A stretch of 64,000 nt of DNA from Gonocerus acuteangulatus (Eukaryota; Arthropoda; Insecta; Hemiptera; Coreidae): positions 55,280,909-55,344,908 of the forward strand of contig OX328132.1 in assembly GCA_946811695.1 (NCBI GenBank). Direction: 5' to 3'. Under the pieces are notes generated by a model. The model was not told the origin of the DNA and made no database searches. It was given only the letters and a program-made list of their open reading frames with translations. Made by a program: the position numbers and the translations under genes. Positions 24,116 through 36,118 of this stretch are shown piece by piece. The number at the start of each line of letters is the position of its first letter. The first letter of the stretch is position 1.

Positions 24116-24985
24116 TTATAGAGCAAAAACGCTAATTGACACAATCGGCCCTTCCGCATGTTTTTTTTTTTTTCTTTTTCAAACCTAAGATGAATTTTAA
24201 CACATTTGTCTGTGCATGGAAGATCTTCCATTGTTGCACCTCAAATGTTGTGTACATCAAAATTTATTCCGAAGACGCGTCACGTATACGGAATAAAGAA
24301 TTTAAGGAGTACTTTTTTTTTAATTTATATTCTTCTTTCATTTTAAAAATAAATGATTGATAAAAAAAGGATCAAAATCTCATATTTGTGGTTATCTTGT
24401 ATTTACGTAAATTTTTTAGCACATTCTTCACGGATGTTGCTTAGGCTTTCTCAACAATGAGTAAAGTTATGCTAACTCCTGTGTGACGGAATATTTTTTA
24501 TAAAAATTTATGTATCATGAAATTTTCTTGATTTACCTCCAAATTCACTATATCGATAGCATAGGTCAGGAAAAAAAATCATCTTCTGCATTGAATCTTT
24601 ATGCTGAATTTTGTGTTATTTGGAGTGATGAATTCAAAAATGACTATCCTTTTTTGTCCATTGCGCAAAAATGTCTTGTAAAATATGACCAGAGAGCTTT
24701 ATGATTTTTATTTTATTACGTACAAAACTAAAAAAAAATATCATTGTTTTCAATTGAATACAAACGTAACGCCATAAAACGACTTATTATGATAGAATTT
24801 TGGGCAACCTTCACTCTTCTTCTTTTTCAATCCTATTCAATCCCTCTTCTCCCAAGCCATTTTATTTCTTTTCATTCCTGCAATGAAATGGCTAACTACC
24901 GAATTTGAGGCTTAATATTAAATAACAATGCAATCGATAGGTATTAAGAACCCAGTTTTTACAAAACTGGGTGTGATGGACTTTT
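24116..24985. other. Unassigned AT-rich sequence
   Basis: No supported feature. The frames at 24136-24360 and 24510-24704 are not recognised. Confidence 0.4.
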
Positions 24986-25290
24986 TGGAACTGAATCTAA
25001 TGATATTATGTACCCAAACACTGATTAGGCGTTTTTAATTAGTCAGAAAAACTAGTTCTATCTAGTTTTCTCGAAAATGGTAACAGATATCGCCATGAAT
25101 ACCGTCTTATTCGTTTCCCTACGTCATAGAATCTATTAAAAGTGGTCTTGGAAGCCTGCAAACATAAAGCTGTAAGCGCAACGATTTTTTTTTTTGGTGC
25201 TGGTTTCGCCCATAAAACACTGTACCTGTAGGCGGATTCAACTGGCTAATGAGCTTGACCTTTTAAAAATCAACACATAGTAGTAGTTAT
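24986..25290 (+). mobile_element. Eroded Helentron-like fragment, internal part
   Basis: Matches the internal segment of copies B, D and F in order: TTTCTCGAAAATGGTAACAG, ATCGCCATGAATACCGTCTT, AAGCTGTAAGCGCAACGATT, CCTGTAGGCGGATTCAACTG and GAGCTTGACCTTT. Divergence is high, pointing to an old copy. Confidence 0.6.
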
Positions 25291-25329
25291 ACATAGTATT
25301 TGTGTATCAAATTTTATAGGTACGAGTAA

Positions 25330-25787
25330 CTAGCTGTTACCCAGTGTGCCATGCTACACCAACTTTCTGTCTATGACTCTCCCCGTATCAAGATCTACTT
25401 GATACCTAGTTGTCTATACATAGTCACGAAAATCGGTCAAACGATGTGAATTTGTTATAGTTCATAATGATACCGGCAGAGGCCAGCACAACAGCACTTC
25501 ATCTATCAGCCAACAGAGGCTAGTAGTAGTCGATTCAAAATGTCCGTCGCAATCTTAATGGTTCAGTGTAGCCAATTTTTCTTGAAAAAAACTTCTGACC
25601 TTTTGACCAAATTTTGAAATTTGACTATTTTGGCCTAGCCTAGGAGATTTCTCGTATCAAGACCTACCTGTGTGCCAAGTTTGGTCAATATCAGTCAAAC
25701 GGTGTAGAATTTGTATAAGGAACAAACAAACAAATAAATAAATAAACAGAAAAACAGACAGACACGTGATTTTTATATATATAGATC
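25330..25787 (+). mobile_element. CTAGCTGTTACCCG-type short retroposon, full length
   Basis: The head CTAGCTGTTACCCAGTGTGC and the tail ACAGACAGACACGTGATTTT with TATATATAGAT match the other copies. The middle carries ACCTGTGTGCCAAGTTTGGTC and AAACGGTGTAGAATTTGTAT. A stretch of about 190 bp (25455-25640) is not shared with the 13551 copy. Confidence 0.65.
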
Positions 25788-25836
25788 TCTAGGCTCTGAA
25801 ATGTAATATTTTTTTATCCAGGTATCATAACAAATG

Positions 25837-26446
25837 AAAAAAGTCCGATTCGCAGGAACTGCATCATCTTAGCGCGGTTCCGTTCTTATCCGAAGTGCGA
25901 TCAGTAAAGGAATAGTAGCAGCTATCGGTAGGTTTTGATCTTTCGTTAAAAATATAAAATAAAATCTCAAAAAGAAGGAAGCTCAAAGCGCCACATATGG
26001 AAACTGACAGTTTTCTAAGCGTTTAGAGTGAGCGTCCCGTCATCGCGACGCTCACTCTAAGAAAACTCTATTACCAATATGATTCTTATTTTCTCAGCTT
26101 TAATGAAATACTCATTCCACCGTTAAATAAACTTAAAAAACAAAAGTGAGGTAAACAGTGACAAAAACCCGTTTAAAATAACAAAACTAAAACTTTCGTA
26201 GTTTTAAGCACTTACTTCTCCGACTGATATTGCCCCATCGAAATTTGCTTCAGAATCTTTTTTGTAGAGAATTTAGTAAGCTTTTGAATGGTTATATCGT
26301 ACTTCCCACTGTTTTGATAATATTAAGGGGGAAAAAATGGTGCTAATACCTACCGATAGCTGTTACATTCCTTCACTAATCGCACTCGAGATAAGAACGG
26401 AACCGCGCTAAGATGATGAAGTTCCTGCGGGTTGGACTTTTTTTCA
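25837..26446. repeat. Inverted duplication of the element 5' end, with a central hairpin
   Basis: The left 60 bases (AAAAAAGTCCGATTCGCAGG ... GTTCTTATCCGAAGTGCGAT) return in complement at 26383-26446. In the middle, TTAGAGTGAGCGTC (26023-26036) pairs perfectly with 26047-26060 around a 10-base loop. It could move alone as a MITE of about 605 bp. The same arrangement is in copy F, where the central hairpin is disrupted. Confidence 0.75.
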
Positions 26447-28299
26447 GACAAATTAATGTATTATGTTTATATTATAATATAAATATTATATTTGTAAGAA
26501 GAGCAAGTCACTTTAATTGCGGTGTAAAATATTGTCGCTAGCTAAATCTAAGTATCATATAAGCTCATAAGGAAAAAATGGTGCTAATGGCTCATTTTCG
26601 ATGCACCACAAAAGAAATAAAAAAAAAATAAAAATAAGGACATTATACGAAGATTCCGAAACATTTCATGTCTGTTAATAAAATATTTTATTCTAATCCC
26701 AATAACGCTACACTTATACACAAATACATTTTTTTTTAGGTATCTATTTAATAGGAATAAAATAAGGTTATAATGAGCGATCCGCTGTGGCATACACCAA
26801 GTACTACCACCGTGTGGAGTGCAACTAGTATAGACCGGTACGTCAGTACCACTGTGGTATGTAAAGAGCGGCTGTTCTGATACTCGCAAAAATTAAAAAT
26901 CCTACATTCCTGAAGTTGTTTGGAGGCTTATCTTTATGACTCTAGAAAGGGACTTACACATGACGAGGGTACACTGAGAGGTACCTGGGGACAGGGAAAA
27001 TGCCCCCCACCCTAAGCCTCCTAGCTCCTCACCTTCGAATTCTTATGATTTTGTTCAATGAATTTAAACAAAAAAATTAATAAATAGATAAAAACTGCTG
27101 AAAATAGGGAATACCAAAAACAATTCTAAAGAACGAAATCAACACCAGTACAGTAATCTAGATATTCATAGGGCATCTTCGAATTCCAAGATGCCGTTGA
27201 AACAAAATATTGTTTCTATTTATACGTATCCTGTTTTATTGACTAATACATTTGACTACTATAAGCAATCACAAAAATAACGAGCAGTGAAAAACACTGT
27301 AGGAAACACACAAAAAGATTCGTTCAAATAAACGAAATTACCTATGTTTTAAGCACTTATTTCTCCAAATATGACCATCCCATCGCAAATGTCTAAAAAA
27401 CATTTTTTGTAGAGGTTTAGTAACCTTTCGAATAGTAATCTTTTACTTGCCAAGATTCCGAACCGTTTACGTCATATTAATGAAAATATACGAAGTTCCC
27501 AAAACTTTTCATGGCTAAAAATGAAATATTTTATTTTAATCCTTCCTTTACTCCAAACGTAACCAAATTTTCAAGATATTAGTTTTAATAAAATTCAAAC
27601 ATGCAGAAAATGTTTCAACTGAATCCCATGATTCTAAGTACCAAAATCAAAGACAAAAAGAACAGTTCGAATAAGCGAAATCAATCACTTTAAAGTTTTA
27701 AGCACTTATTTCTCCGATTGACATCGCCTAATCAAAACATTCATCAGAACCTTTTTTGTAGAGCACTTAGTAAGCTTTCTAATGGTATTCTTCCGTTTAC
27801 CAAGATTCTCAACCTTTTTCGAGATATTAAGGAAAGTATACAAAGTTACCAAAACGTTTTATGTCTGTTAATAAAATATTTTATTCTAACCCTTCCTTAA
27901 CTCCAAACCTAACCAAAAGTTTCACATGTTAGTTTTGATGAAATTCAAACATGCAAAAAATGTTTCAACTGAATCCCATGATTCTAAGTACCCAAACCAA
28001 AAACGGTATTCAAAAACTTTTGTTTCCAATTTTCTCGAAAACGGTTAAAGCTATCGCCTTGAAAATGGATTCATTCGTTTTCCTAGCCCAAGAAACCTAT
28101 AAAACGAGTACTTACAAGCTTATGAACTCAAAAACGTAAGCGTTACGATTTTTTTTTGCGCGAATTTCGCCCTAAACGCCATCTTCCAGTGGGCGGATTC
28201 TGCTGGTTAACGAACTTGAACTTTCAAATTGGACGACGGATTTTTTCACCAAATTTCATCACAATCGGACCATTAGGGAAGCCAGAAATGAGCGAACAG

Positions 28300-28412
<113 letters not shown>

Positions 28413-28784
28413 AATTTGAACCACCGTTATTTTCGGTCTCTAGGGGTTCTGAAACGCGAAATTTTCTAGTCGGCACTTCCGGATTGTTTCATTGTATCAA
28501 CCCTATAAGCGGGGTTCCTCCCTATGGGGGAGGGAGGAACCGCGCTAAAAAGGCCAAGCAGGTCTCCCAGTTCCATTATTTTATATTTAAATAATTTTAA
28601 ACAATATTTCGGCTTTATGCCATCATCAGGCAATCTCTGGAAATATCATTAGCGCGGTTCCTCCCTCCCCCATAGGGAGGAACCCCGCTTATAAGGTTGA
28701 TACAATGAAACAATCCGGAAGTGCCGACAAGAAAATTTCGCGTTTCAGAACCCCTAGAGACCGAAAATAACGGTGGTTCAAATT

Positions 28785-28806
28785 TGTATATATATATATA
28801 TGTATA

Positions 28807-28874
<68 letters not shown>

Positions 28875-28880
28875 TTTTTT
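28785..28880. repeat. (TA)n followed by T homopolymer in copy E
   Basis: TA units from 28785 to 28856, then about 24 T. After it comes a short unique insert, ACCATCAGCGCTGCCAACGA, not present at this point in the other copies, then the usual TTTGTCTGTTCGCTC. Confidence 0.9.
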
Positions 28881-31258
28881 TACCATCAGCGCTGCCAACG
28901 AATACCATATATATATTTGTCTGTTCGCTCATTTCTGGCTTCCCTGATGGTCCGATTTTGATGAAATTTGGTACAAAAATCTGTCGTCCAATTTGAAAGG
29001 TCAAGTTCGTTAACCAGCAAAATCCGCCCACTGGAAGATGGCGTTTGGGGCGAAATTCGCGCAAAAAAATCGTAACGCTTACGTTTTTGAGTTCATAAGC
29101 TTGTAAGTACTCGTTTTATAGGCTTCTTGGGCTAGGAAAACGAATGAAACCATTTTCAAGGCGATAGCTTTAACCGTTTTCGAGAAAACTGAAAACATAA
29201 TTTTTGAATGCCGTTTTTGGTTTGGGTACTTAGAATCATGGGATTCAGTTGAAACATTTACTGCATCTTCTACTTTCATTAAAACTAATATGGTGAAATT
29301 TTGGTTGCGTTTGGAGTTAAGGAAGGGTTAGAATAAAATATTTTATTAACAGACATAAAAAAGTTTTGGTAACTTTGTATACTTTCCCTAATATCTCGAA
29401 AAAGGTTAAGAATCTTGGGAAGCGGAAGAATACCATTGGAAAGCTTACTAAATGCTCTACAAAAAAGGTTCAAATGAAAGTTTTGATTAGGCGATGTCAA
29501 TCGGAGAAATAAGTGCTTAAAACTTTAATGTAATTGATTTCGCTTATTCGAACTGTTCTTTTTGTCTTTGATTTTGATACTTAAAATTATGGGATTCAGT
29601 TGAAACATTTTCTGCATGTTTGAATTTCTTTAACACTAATATGTTAAAATTTCGGTTACGTTTGGAGCTAAGGAAGGATTAGAATAAAATATTTTATTAA
29701 CAGACATGAAATGTTTTGGGAACTTCGTATACATTCCCTGATATCTCGAAGACGGTTACGAATATTGGTAAACGGAGGGATACCATGCGAAAGCTTACTA
29801 AATGTTCTACAAAAAAGATTCTGAAACAATTTTTGATTAGGCTATGTCAATCGGAGAAATAAGTGCTTAAACTTTGAAGTAATTGATTTCGTTAATTCGA
29901 ACGGTTCTTCTTGTTTGTTTTTATTCCTTGTTGTTTTTTCATTGGTTATAGTAGGATAATGTATTTGACAATAAAACAGATTAATTAAAATAAGAAAAGC
30001 AATTCATTGTTAAAAATATATCAGGCTGTACCGTATGAAATGTCAGTTTTGGATTTGTCGATTTCCTTCAAATGTCTTGAAACTGTCGAGGCTCCTATTC
30101 CGAGTTCTTTGGCATATTCCCTAGTGTTTTTAATTGCTTATAGTAGTCAAATGTATTTGTCAATAAAACAGGATACGTATAATTAGAATCAATATTTTGT
30201 TTGTTAGAATTCGAAGATGCCGTATGAATATCTAGATTACAGTACTGGTGTTGATTTCGTTCTTTAGAATTATTCTTGGTATTCCCTATTTTCATCTGTT
30301 ACCCATAGTTTTTTATTGTTAGTAGGTTTTTCTTATTGATTATAGAATATAAATCTATTTGGCTATAAAACAGAATACGTAAAATTAGTGACAATATTTC
30401 GGAGATTTCTGAGCGAAATACTTTTAAGATTTTCTACCACCACGAACGGCTTTTTTCCTCTATTTTTATCCACTAGATAGGCTTTATTTTGCATATTATT
30501 CTATATAAGTTTTATTCAGCAGGGGATTCTGATGAAATGTCGTGTTTTTGCTGTGGATTTTAAATACGATGTATATAAGATTGGATAACATTAGCGAGTC
30601 TACATAGTTAAGAACCGACGACGGAGGATTACTTCTTGCTATGATTTAGTCTACATATGTATATTAAGTCCTAAATCCAAAAAATAAAGATCACAACGGT
30701 TAGATACTATGAGCGAATATGGCAGTTCAATGCCCGTAGAAGCAGAAGATCCGCAGGAAATTTACCTGCTAAGAGTTAATCCTCAAGAGCTGTAAATATA
30801 CCCCAGGTATCTGCCGACACAAATACAAAGCCTAGGCGGAGAGCACCCCAAAAACACAGATCCAAACATAGGTTATATACTAAATATTCATAAAGACTAC
30901 TTAGTTGTAAACCGATTCATCAATTTGCAATCAATAGTTTTCAACAAATGTTATATACTAAATATTGATAAAAAGTATTTAATTAGAAAAAAAAGCAATA
31001 TTCCACAAGACTTGTTTTTGGTCCATTTGTGTCTACTCCATAGACTTAATTAGGTATATTATTCTATTGTAGTTGGGCAACTAAACTTTGTTTTATTTTG
31101 TTAAATAAAGTTTTTTTTCTTGACTTGTTATTCGTCAAGACTTTTATTTGTCCTTGTGTATTAACTAGATAGGTTTTATTCGGCATATTATTCTATATAG
31201 GCTATATTAGGCAGGGTATTCTACTCAATCTTGTGTACTTCTTCTTGATCCTTCTGTA

Positions 31259-31516
31259 CATGGGCGTATATAAAAACAATTTCGGGGGGGGGGGCTGAGA
31301 CCATTTCCAGGGTATGGAATACTAAATATTTAGAGCTTGGAATAGTTTTAGGCAACTAAAACGCTATTACACGTAAAATAAAATATGTTTTATGAACTAA
31401 GTGATCTTATTTAATTTATTTTTAAGGGTTGTACGAGAAGTTTTTATCATCAATTCAAAATTTCGGGAGGGGCTGCAGCCCCCTCAGCCCCCCCCCCCTC
31501 CTCATATACGCCCATG
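31259..31516. mobile_element. MITE with 8-bp target duplication, nested in copy E
   Basis: The ends are CATGGGCGTATATA and TATACGCCCATG, with flanks CTTCTGTA at 31251-31258 and 31517-31524. It sits at the same position and with the same duplication as the insertion in copy C, so it was inherited with the host element and is not an independent insertion. Confidence 0.85.
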
Positions 31517-32439
31517 CTTCTGTATCCACTAGAAAGGCTTTATTAGGCATATTTTGTATTGATTTATAGACCTTTGCTTTAGAATGAGAGCCAGATTCTG
31601 TAATTTCCGCTTCTGTGTAAAAGTTAGCTACTGTCGGTGTCCCTGACGCCTTAATATCACTTTTATTCGAGATGTTCGAGAGGATATTGACAATTTTCAC
31701 GAGATATATAAAAAAAATAAGTTTATTTCTTTTCTAAGCTTATCAAATGGCACTAGGGACATGAACGGAACCGCGCTAAGATGCTGCAGTTCCTGCGAGT
31801 CGGACTTTATTTTAAAATCTTAGAACACCAATAACAATTTTTTCAACAAACATATAACCCACTGTATCTTACTTACATAATATCACAATTTGACATGATT
31901 AAAATCATGTCAGATTATTAGATACACGCCTGTGATAATTGGGTATTAATGCAGAGAACAATAACAAGCATGGCTTGGGGGAGTCAAACTGGGCAATGGG
32001 AGGAGGTTTCAGGGGGTTATCAGGTGAGTTACAGTCTGGGGACCATTATGACCTAGTCATATTTACCTGTTTATAATAATGAATGACGAGCAAAATAATG
32101 ATTTTAATCATGTCAAATTGTGATATTTTTTAAACTGTGATATTAAGGAAGTAAGATACAGTGGGTTATATGTTTGTTGAAAAAATTATTATTGGTGTTC
32201 TATGATTTTGAAATTATATTTCCAGAGATTTCCTGATGATGGCATAAAGCCGAAATATTGTTTAAAATTATTTAAATATAAAATTATGAAACTGGGAGAC
32301 CTGATAGGCCTTTTTCGTTTGTTATGAAACCTGGATAACTTAGGGGAGGTCTCAAAGAAGTGGCAGCACTTATCAACTCATTGTAATATTTTTTTGTCGA
32401 CGTCACAAGCGGGTTTCTGCGCTTATGACGAGGTTTAGT

Positions 32440-32475
32440 CCCTATGCAGGGAGGTAGGAAACGCGCTACGAAAGC
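32440..32475. repeat. Isolated Helentron-like or TA-element terminus
   Basis: TCCCTATGCAGGGAGGTAGG followed by AAACGCGCTA resembles the hairpin terminus of the dominant family with GGAAACGCGCTA in place of GGAACCGCGCTA, as in the element at 193-757. No partner end was found nearby. Confidence 0.4.
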
Positions 32476-32619
32476 AACAACCCACGTAGTGACAAATACT
32501 TCCTACATAGCCCTCTGCACAAAGTACAGAAAAACAATTAACTGGACAACACTTACCGCCGTAAACAACGAACACGTACGTAAACAACCGAATTCTCTGA
32601 TATTATAAAACAGACTCAG

Positions 32620-32712
32620 TATTACCGCAACAGTGGCTTGATAATGACGTACTTACCACAATAGTCCAACCGATGCCAGTGACGACGACCAACCGGTATG
32701 CCAACAGTTTGT
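32620..32712. repeat. Single arm of an inverted-repeat element
   Basis: GGCTTGATAATGACGTACTT through GCCAGTGACGACG to CCGGTATGCCAACAG matches the right arm of the inverted-repeat element at 42941-43710. A second arm was not found here. Confidence 0.6.
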
Positions 32713-32719
32713 TAGACGC

Positions 32720-33600
32720 CTCTGATAATAGCAGAAATTAATAACTGATAAAATCCACCTCTTTCTTCTCCTTGAGATGTCAGGAGAGGAACGCGAGCTC
32801 TTTTCGACAAGGAAGAATTAAAAAAAGATAGCGACGCATATCGGCGATAGAATGTGCGCGGTAAGTGGACGAGGAAAGCCATCACAAAGGCATATATCTA
32901 ATAATTGGGCTAGCAAGACGCAGATATAAATATTTTCGCCGCTGGCTTGCTTCCACATCAAGATTCCCGAAACTGAAATATTAGCAGGAGAGCTAATACT
33001 AAGACCGCTGTTAAAATCATTCTTGTTCCTTTGATTTGATGCCATCAGATCTCTATGAGAGACGGTGTAAAAATAGAGGGCAGGGCCAATGCCAAAACGC
33101 CCCATTCTATAATTTCGGCTAGTCTTTTTAATCATTATAAAAATATCGCCGCCCGGTGTTTGAAATGGAGTCGAACTAGTTGACAGAGCGAGGACACGGG
33201 CCCCACAGCTTCTTGACAAATGGAGTTTATAGTCACGACAAACAAACATATTCACAAACACCACCCAAAAATTCATGCAAACTCGAAATGTATGATCCTA
33301 CCTCTTACCTATTTCTTAAAATATGCATCCATAAATAATGACCCTTCTGTTTTATTAAGTTAGCATTCCTTATATGTATATGTGTATACATATAAATTCT
33401 TTTTGGAAGAAATAAATAAAAATAATCTTTGACCAAAACTCTAGATCTCATTTTCATGCGACACTTTGGAGTCAACATCTTCATCTTCGGTGTGTTTACA
33501 AACACAAGACCTTGCCTTCTAATGAGTTCTTAGACGCCAAGTGAAAGTGTCCGAACGCATTCTCTGAAAATGCAGTCAAATATAAGCCCAAAGTTTATTA
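32720..33600. other. Unassigned sequence with a 152-codon frame
   Basis: The minus-strand frame 32818-33276 is one of the longest in the window outside recognised repeats. Its translation has no motif that I recognise, no clear signal peptide or domain, and no matching copy in the window. It may be chance. The rest of the stretch is featureless. Confidence 0.3.
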
Positions 33601-33604
33601 TATG

Positions 33605-33745
33605 ACTAGCTGTTACCCGGTGTGCAATGCTACACCTAATTTATATTAAATATCTGTAGCCGGGCGTGCCATGCTAAACATGCTTCATATTAAATAGTTG
33701 TAACGCAGCTTCCATGGTATGCCTACTTTATATTATATATTTTAA
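33605..33745 (+). repeat. CTAGCTGTTACCCG-type retroposon head, repeated three times
   Basis: The head sequence CTAGCTGTTACCCGGTGTGC is followed at about 55-bp spacing by CTGTAGCCGGGCGTGCCATG and TTGTAACGCAGCTTCCATGG, each leading to a ...CTACTTTATATTA-like segment. It is a short tandem array made from the 5' part of the retroposon. The 3' tail with CAGACAGACA is absent. Confidence 0.6.
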
Positions 33746-34633
33746 AAAATGATTGATAACATGATATTTGTACAAATTATGAGAATATAAGATTATAAAT
33801 TGAGAACTCAGATGAAAAAATCATTTTCCAATTTTTTTAGTGAAAGTGGGGTGAAAAATAAATTAACCCTTATTTTAAAAAGTATACTATTTTTAAAAAT
33901 TACCCTTATTTTAAACAGTATACTTATTTAAAAAAGTACCCTTATTTTAAAATGGTATTACAATTAAATGATTCCAAATCATTTAATTGCAATACCGTTT
34001 TAAAGAAAATCCAAACCAAACTCCCTGTGTTTAATTTTTTTAAAGAAAAAAAAATCTCTGGTCCATAAATAAATAGCAATAAAATTGAGGCATTTAATTA
34101 AGGTTATGATTAGTTATAAGTTGTAATAATTATAACTGAAACTATATTCTTTATTTTCATTGATTTTTTTTTAAATATAATATTTATTTATTTTAAGGGC
34201 TTCGCACCTAAAGCTAAAACCTCAACCTTACGCAAAAATAATATTAATATGTTATATTGTTTGCCTGTTCATGTAATAATCTGTGACTGAGTTTTTTTTA
34301 TGAATGAAAAATGTAGTTAAGTGGTGCAGGGTTTATGTTATTTATGCCAAAATGAACGTTTTAACATATTGTTTCAAATACACTTTCACATATTTTTGTT
34401 CATTTTTTTTCCTTTCTATTAAAGCTTCTGTTTCAAATTTTATGGTTCATGAGCTCTTCTATAAGGATAGTCCTTCTATCATAGGAAATAGGGGCATCTA
34501 AGAAGAAAAACAAATTTAAGATATTTTTCTTGCAGTTATGGACAACAATGAATTAAAGGTATTTGGGAATTTCAATAACGACATTGATTTGGCGAGCAAC
34601 AATATTTTTACCAGAATTGCAACCGTATTTAAG
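33746..34633. other. Unassigned very AT-rich sequence
   Basis: It includes a small repeat of CCCTTATTTTAAA (three times, 33868-33955) and the palindrome AATTAAATGATT/AATCATTTAATT near 33962-33988. No gene is supported. Confidence 0.45.
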
Positions 34634-35307
34634 CATTTAGTTCAAGAGCTGGTAACACACTATTCAAGTGTTTTATGCGCCTTGAAATTTTGCTATAGTG
34701 GATCTCTAGGGTAGATAAAGAGGTAATCAGGTAATCAGTAACAAACTATGGGCCAAAAATAGTGTTTTATTCAGAAGCCATAATTCTTTAATGTAAAATT
34801 AAGGATATTCTATAATGAATAATATATAAGGCAGACACTTTTAAGGGGGATAACATATAAAAAATAACCGAAGTGGGTTTTTTGTAATATTAAATGAAGT
34901 TTCTTCTTCACACCGCTATTTAAACACCATAATTCAAAATAATTACAAAAGGGCAGACACTTTTTCTGAGGTTTAGTAATTAGCAAACATGAAAATAAAT
35001 TTAGCCGATGATCGACTGCAATACACTGCGTGTAACCGTAAGAGTGAGTGAGAGCACCAATCATAAGGACAGGACAGTTTCGGTAGTTCTAGAAATAAAG
35101 CAACTTGCCTTAACTATACATTAAAGATTGTTGGCTTTTGAATAAAATACTATTTTTGTGACATATTTTTTCCCCTATGGTCCAGGAAACACAATATATG
35201 TGTGGGTAGGCATATGCCTTACCTTCCCACGAGACGCAATACAGCAAAATTCCAAGGTGCATAAAATACTTCATGAAATTTGCGTTACCAGCTCTCCGAC
35301 TAAATGG
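34634..35307. mobile_element. Inverted-repeat element with about 65-bp diverged arms
   Basis: The left arm CATTTAGTTCAAGAGCTGGT to TTTTGCTATAGTGGATCTC (34634-34702) matches the complement of 35236-35307 (CATTTAGTCGGAGAGCTGGT to TTTTGCTGTATTGCGTCTC). The length is about 675 bp. It contains an unrecognised minus-strand frame (34810-35064). No target duplication is evident. Confidence 0.6.
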
Positions 35308-35761
35308 TGACAGTCAGAGGATATAACTATCTCAGACAAAAGAAAGCATATGTCAGAATAAAATGATTAAATTATGATGGGTATTAAATTAATAAAAAAT
35401 TGCATGGAAAATTTAATTACTTATTTATTTATTAAAACACCACAATTCACGTGACTTCCTCTTCTTATAAAAATAATATTTTAATACATTAATTTATCTG
35501 CAAAAAAAAAAAAAAAAAAATATAGCATACAAAAGAAATATTAATAATAATAATAAAATAATGTTTAAAAATGTGGTGAAAATTAATTAATTTATATACA
35601 TTAATTTGTATGAATATAAACATTTATGTAATTTATTGTGTACATCTATCTATATGCGAATAAAAAATAAGGTAATATAACAATTTGCATATGTATGAAA
35701 GAGGATTAATTTTAAGTTCATAAATTTAAGTCCCTTACAAAATGAAATTGTTTACAAAGGA

Positions 35762-35766
<5 letters not shown>
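35308..35766. other. Unassigned AT-rich sequence
   Basis: No supported feature; simple A/T-rich runs only. Confidence 0.45.

Positions 35767-35818
<52 letters not shown>
35767..35818. repeat. Poly(A) tract of about 52 bases
   Basis: An uninterrupted A homopolymer. No retroposon body was recognised directly upstream, so its origin is open; the length may be affected by sequencing or assembly error. Confidence 0.9.
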
Positions 35819-35822
<4 letters not shown>

Positions 35823-36118
35823 TATGTTTTTGGAGTTCTTTATGTATAAAACAAAACGCTCTATCTTTTTGGAGAGTCTTGGATCTTTAAACTTCACTTA
35901 AAGCTACATATTCTGCATATGTAGACTCTTCTGTAACATCTTTTTGCTTTCACGATTTCCAGTATAATATATTACCAAATAACCTAATAAGAAAACCAGT
36001 GGTGGATTTTCGTTCTAAATTATCATTTAAGAATGTAGTCTCTACATCCATCTGTTCAACATTTAGACCCATTTGATATCATTATTTTGATTCAAACTAT
36101 CTATTTCTCTATCTGTAG

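Larger units (their letters stand above)
28650..31809 (-). mobile_element. Helentron-like non-autonomous element, copy E (long form)
   Basis: The left border is CATTAGCGCGGTTCCTCCCT with the hairpin, and the right border is CCGCGCTAAGATGCTGCAGT ... GAGTCGGACTTT. It is nearly identical to copy C, including the nested MITE and its duplication. The family block at 29493 recurs at 29848 (period 355 bp). It splits one arm of a fold-back element and lies head to head with copy D, 102 bp away. No coding sequence is recognised. Confidence 0.78.
28548..32315. mobile_element. Fold-back element whose left arm is split by copy E
   Basis: The segment 28548-28649 plus 31810-31930 is the complement of about 32070-32315. 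Shared landmarks are GGAGACCTG, GATGGCATAAAGCCGAAATA, TCTGGAAATAT, TAGAACACCAATAA and CATATAACCCACTGTATCTT. Without copy E the element is about 610 bp with arms of about 230-245 bp. Each arm holds CTGATGATGGCATAAAGCCG-AAA, a phrase resembling a hammerhead core and common in animal retroelement ends. Confidence 0.8.

Noticed and set aside
26584..26889. A frame shared by copies D and F (also 57193-57393)
   Set aside because: It is shared only because the two elements are near-identical. The underlying DNA is rich in short hairpins and the frame lengths differ between copies.
32768..32870. A splice donor-like CGGTAAGT after a short ATG frame
   Set aside because: The frame closes after 14 codons and there is no matching acceptor or coding evidence; GTAAGT occurs often by chance.
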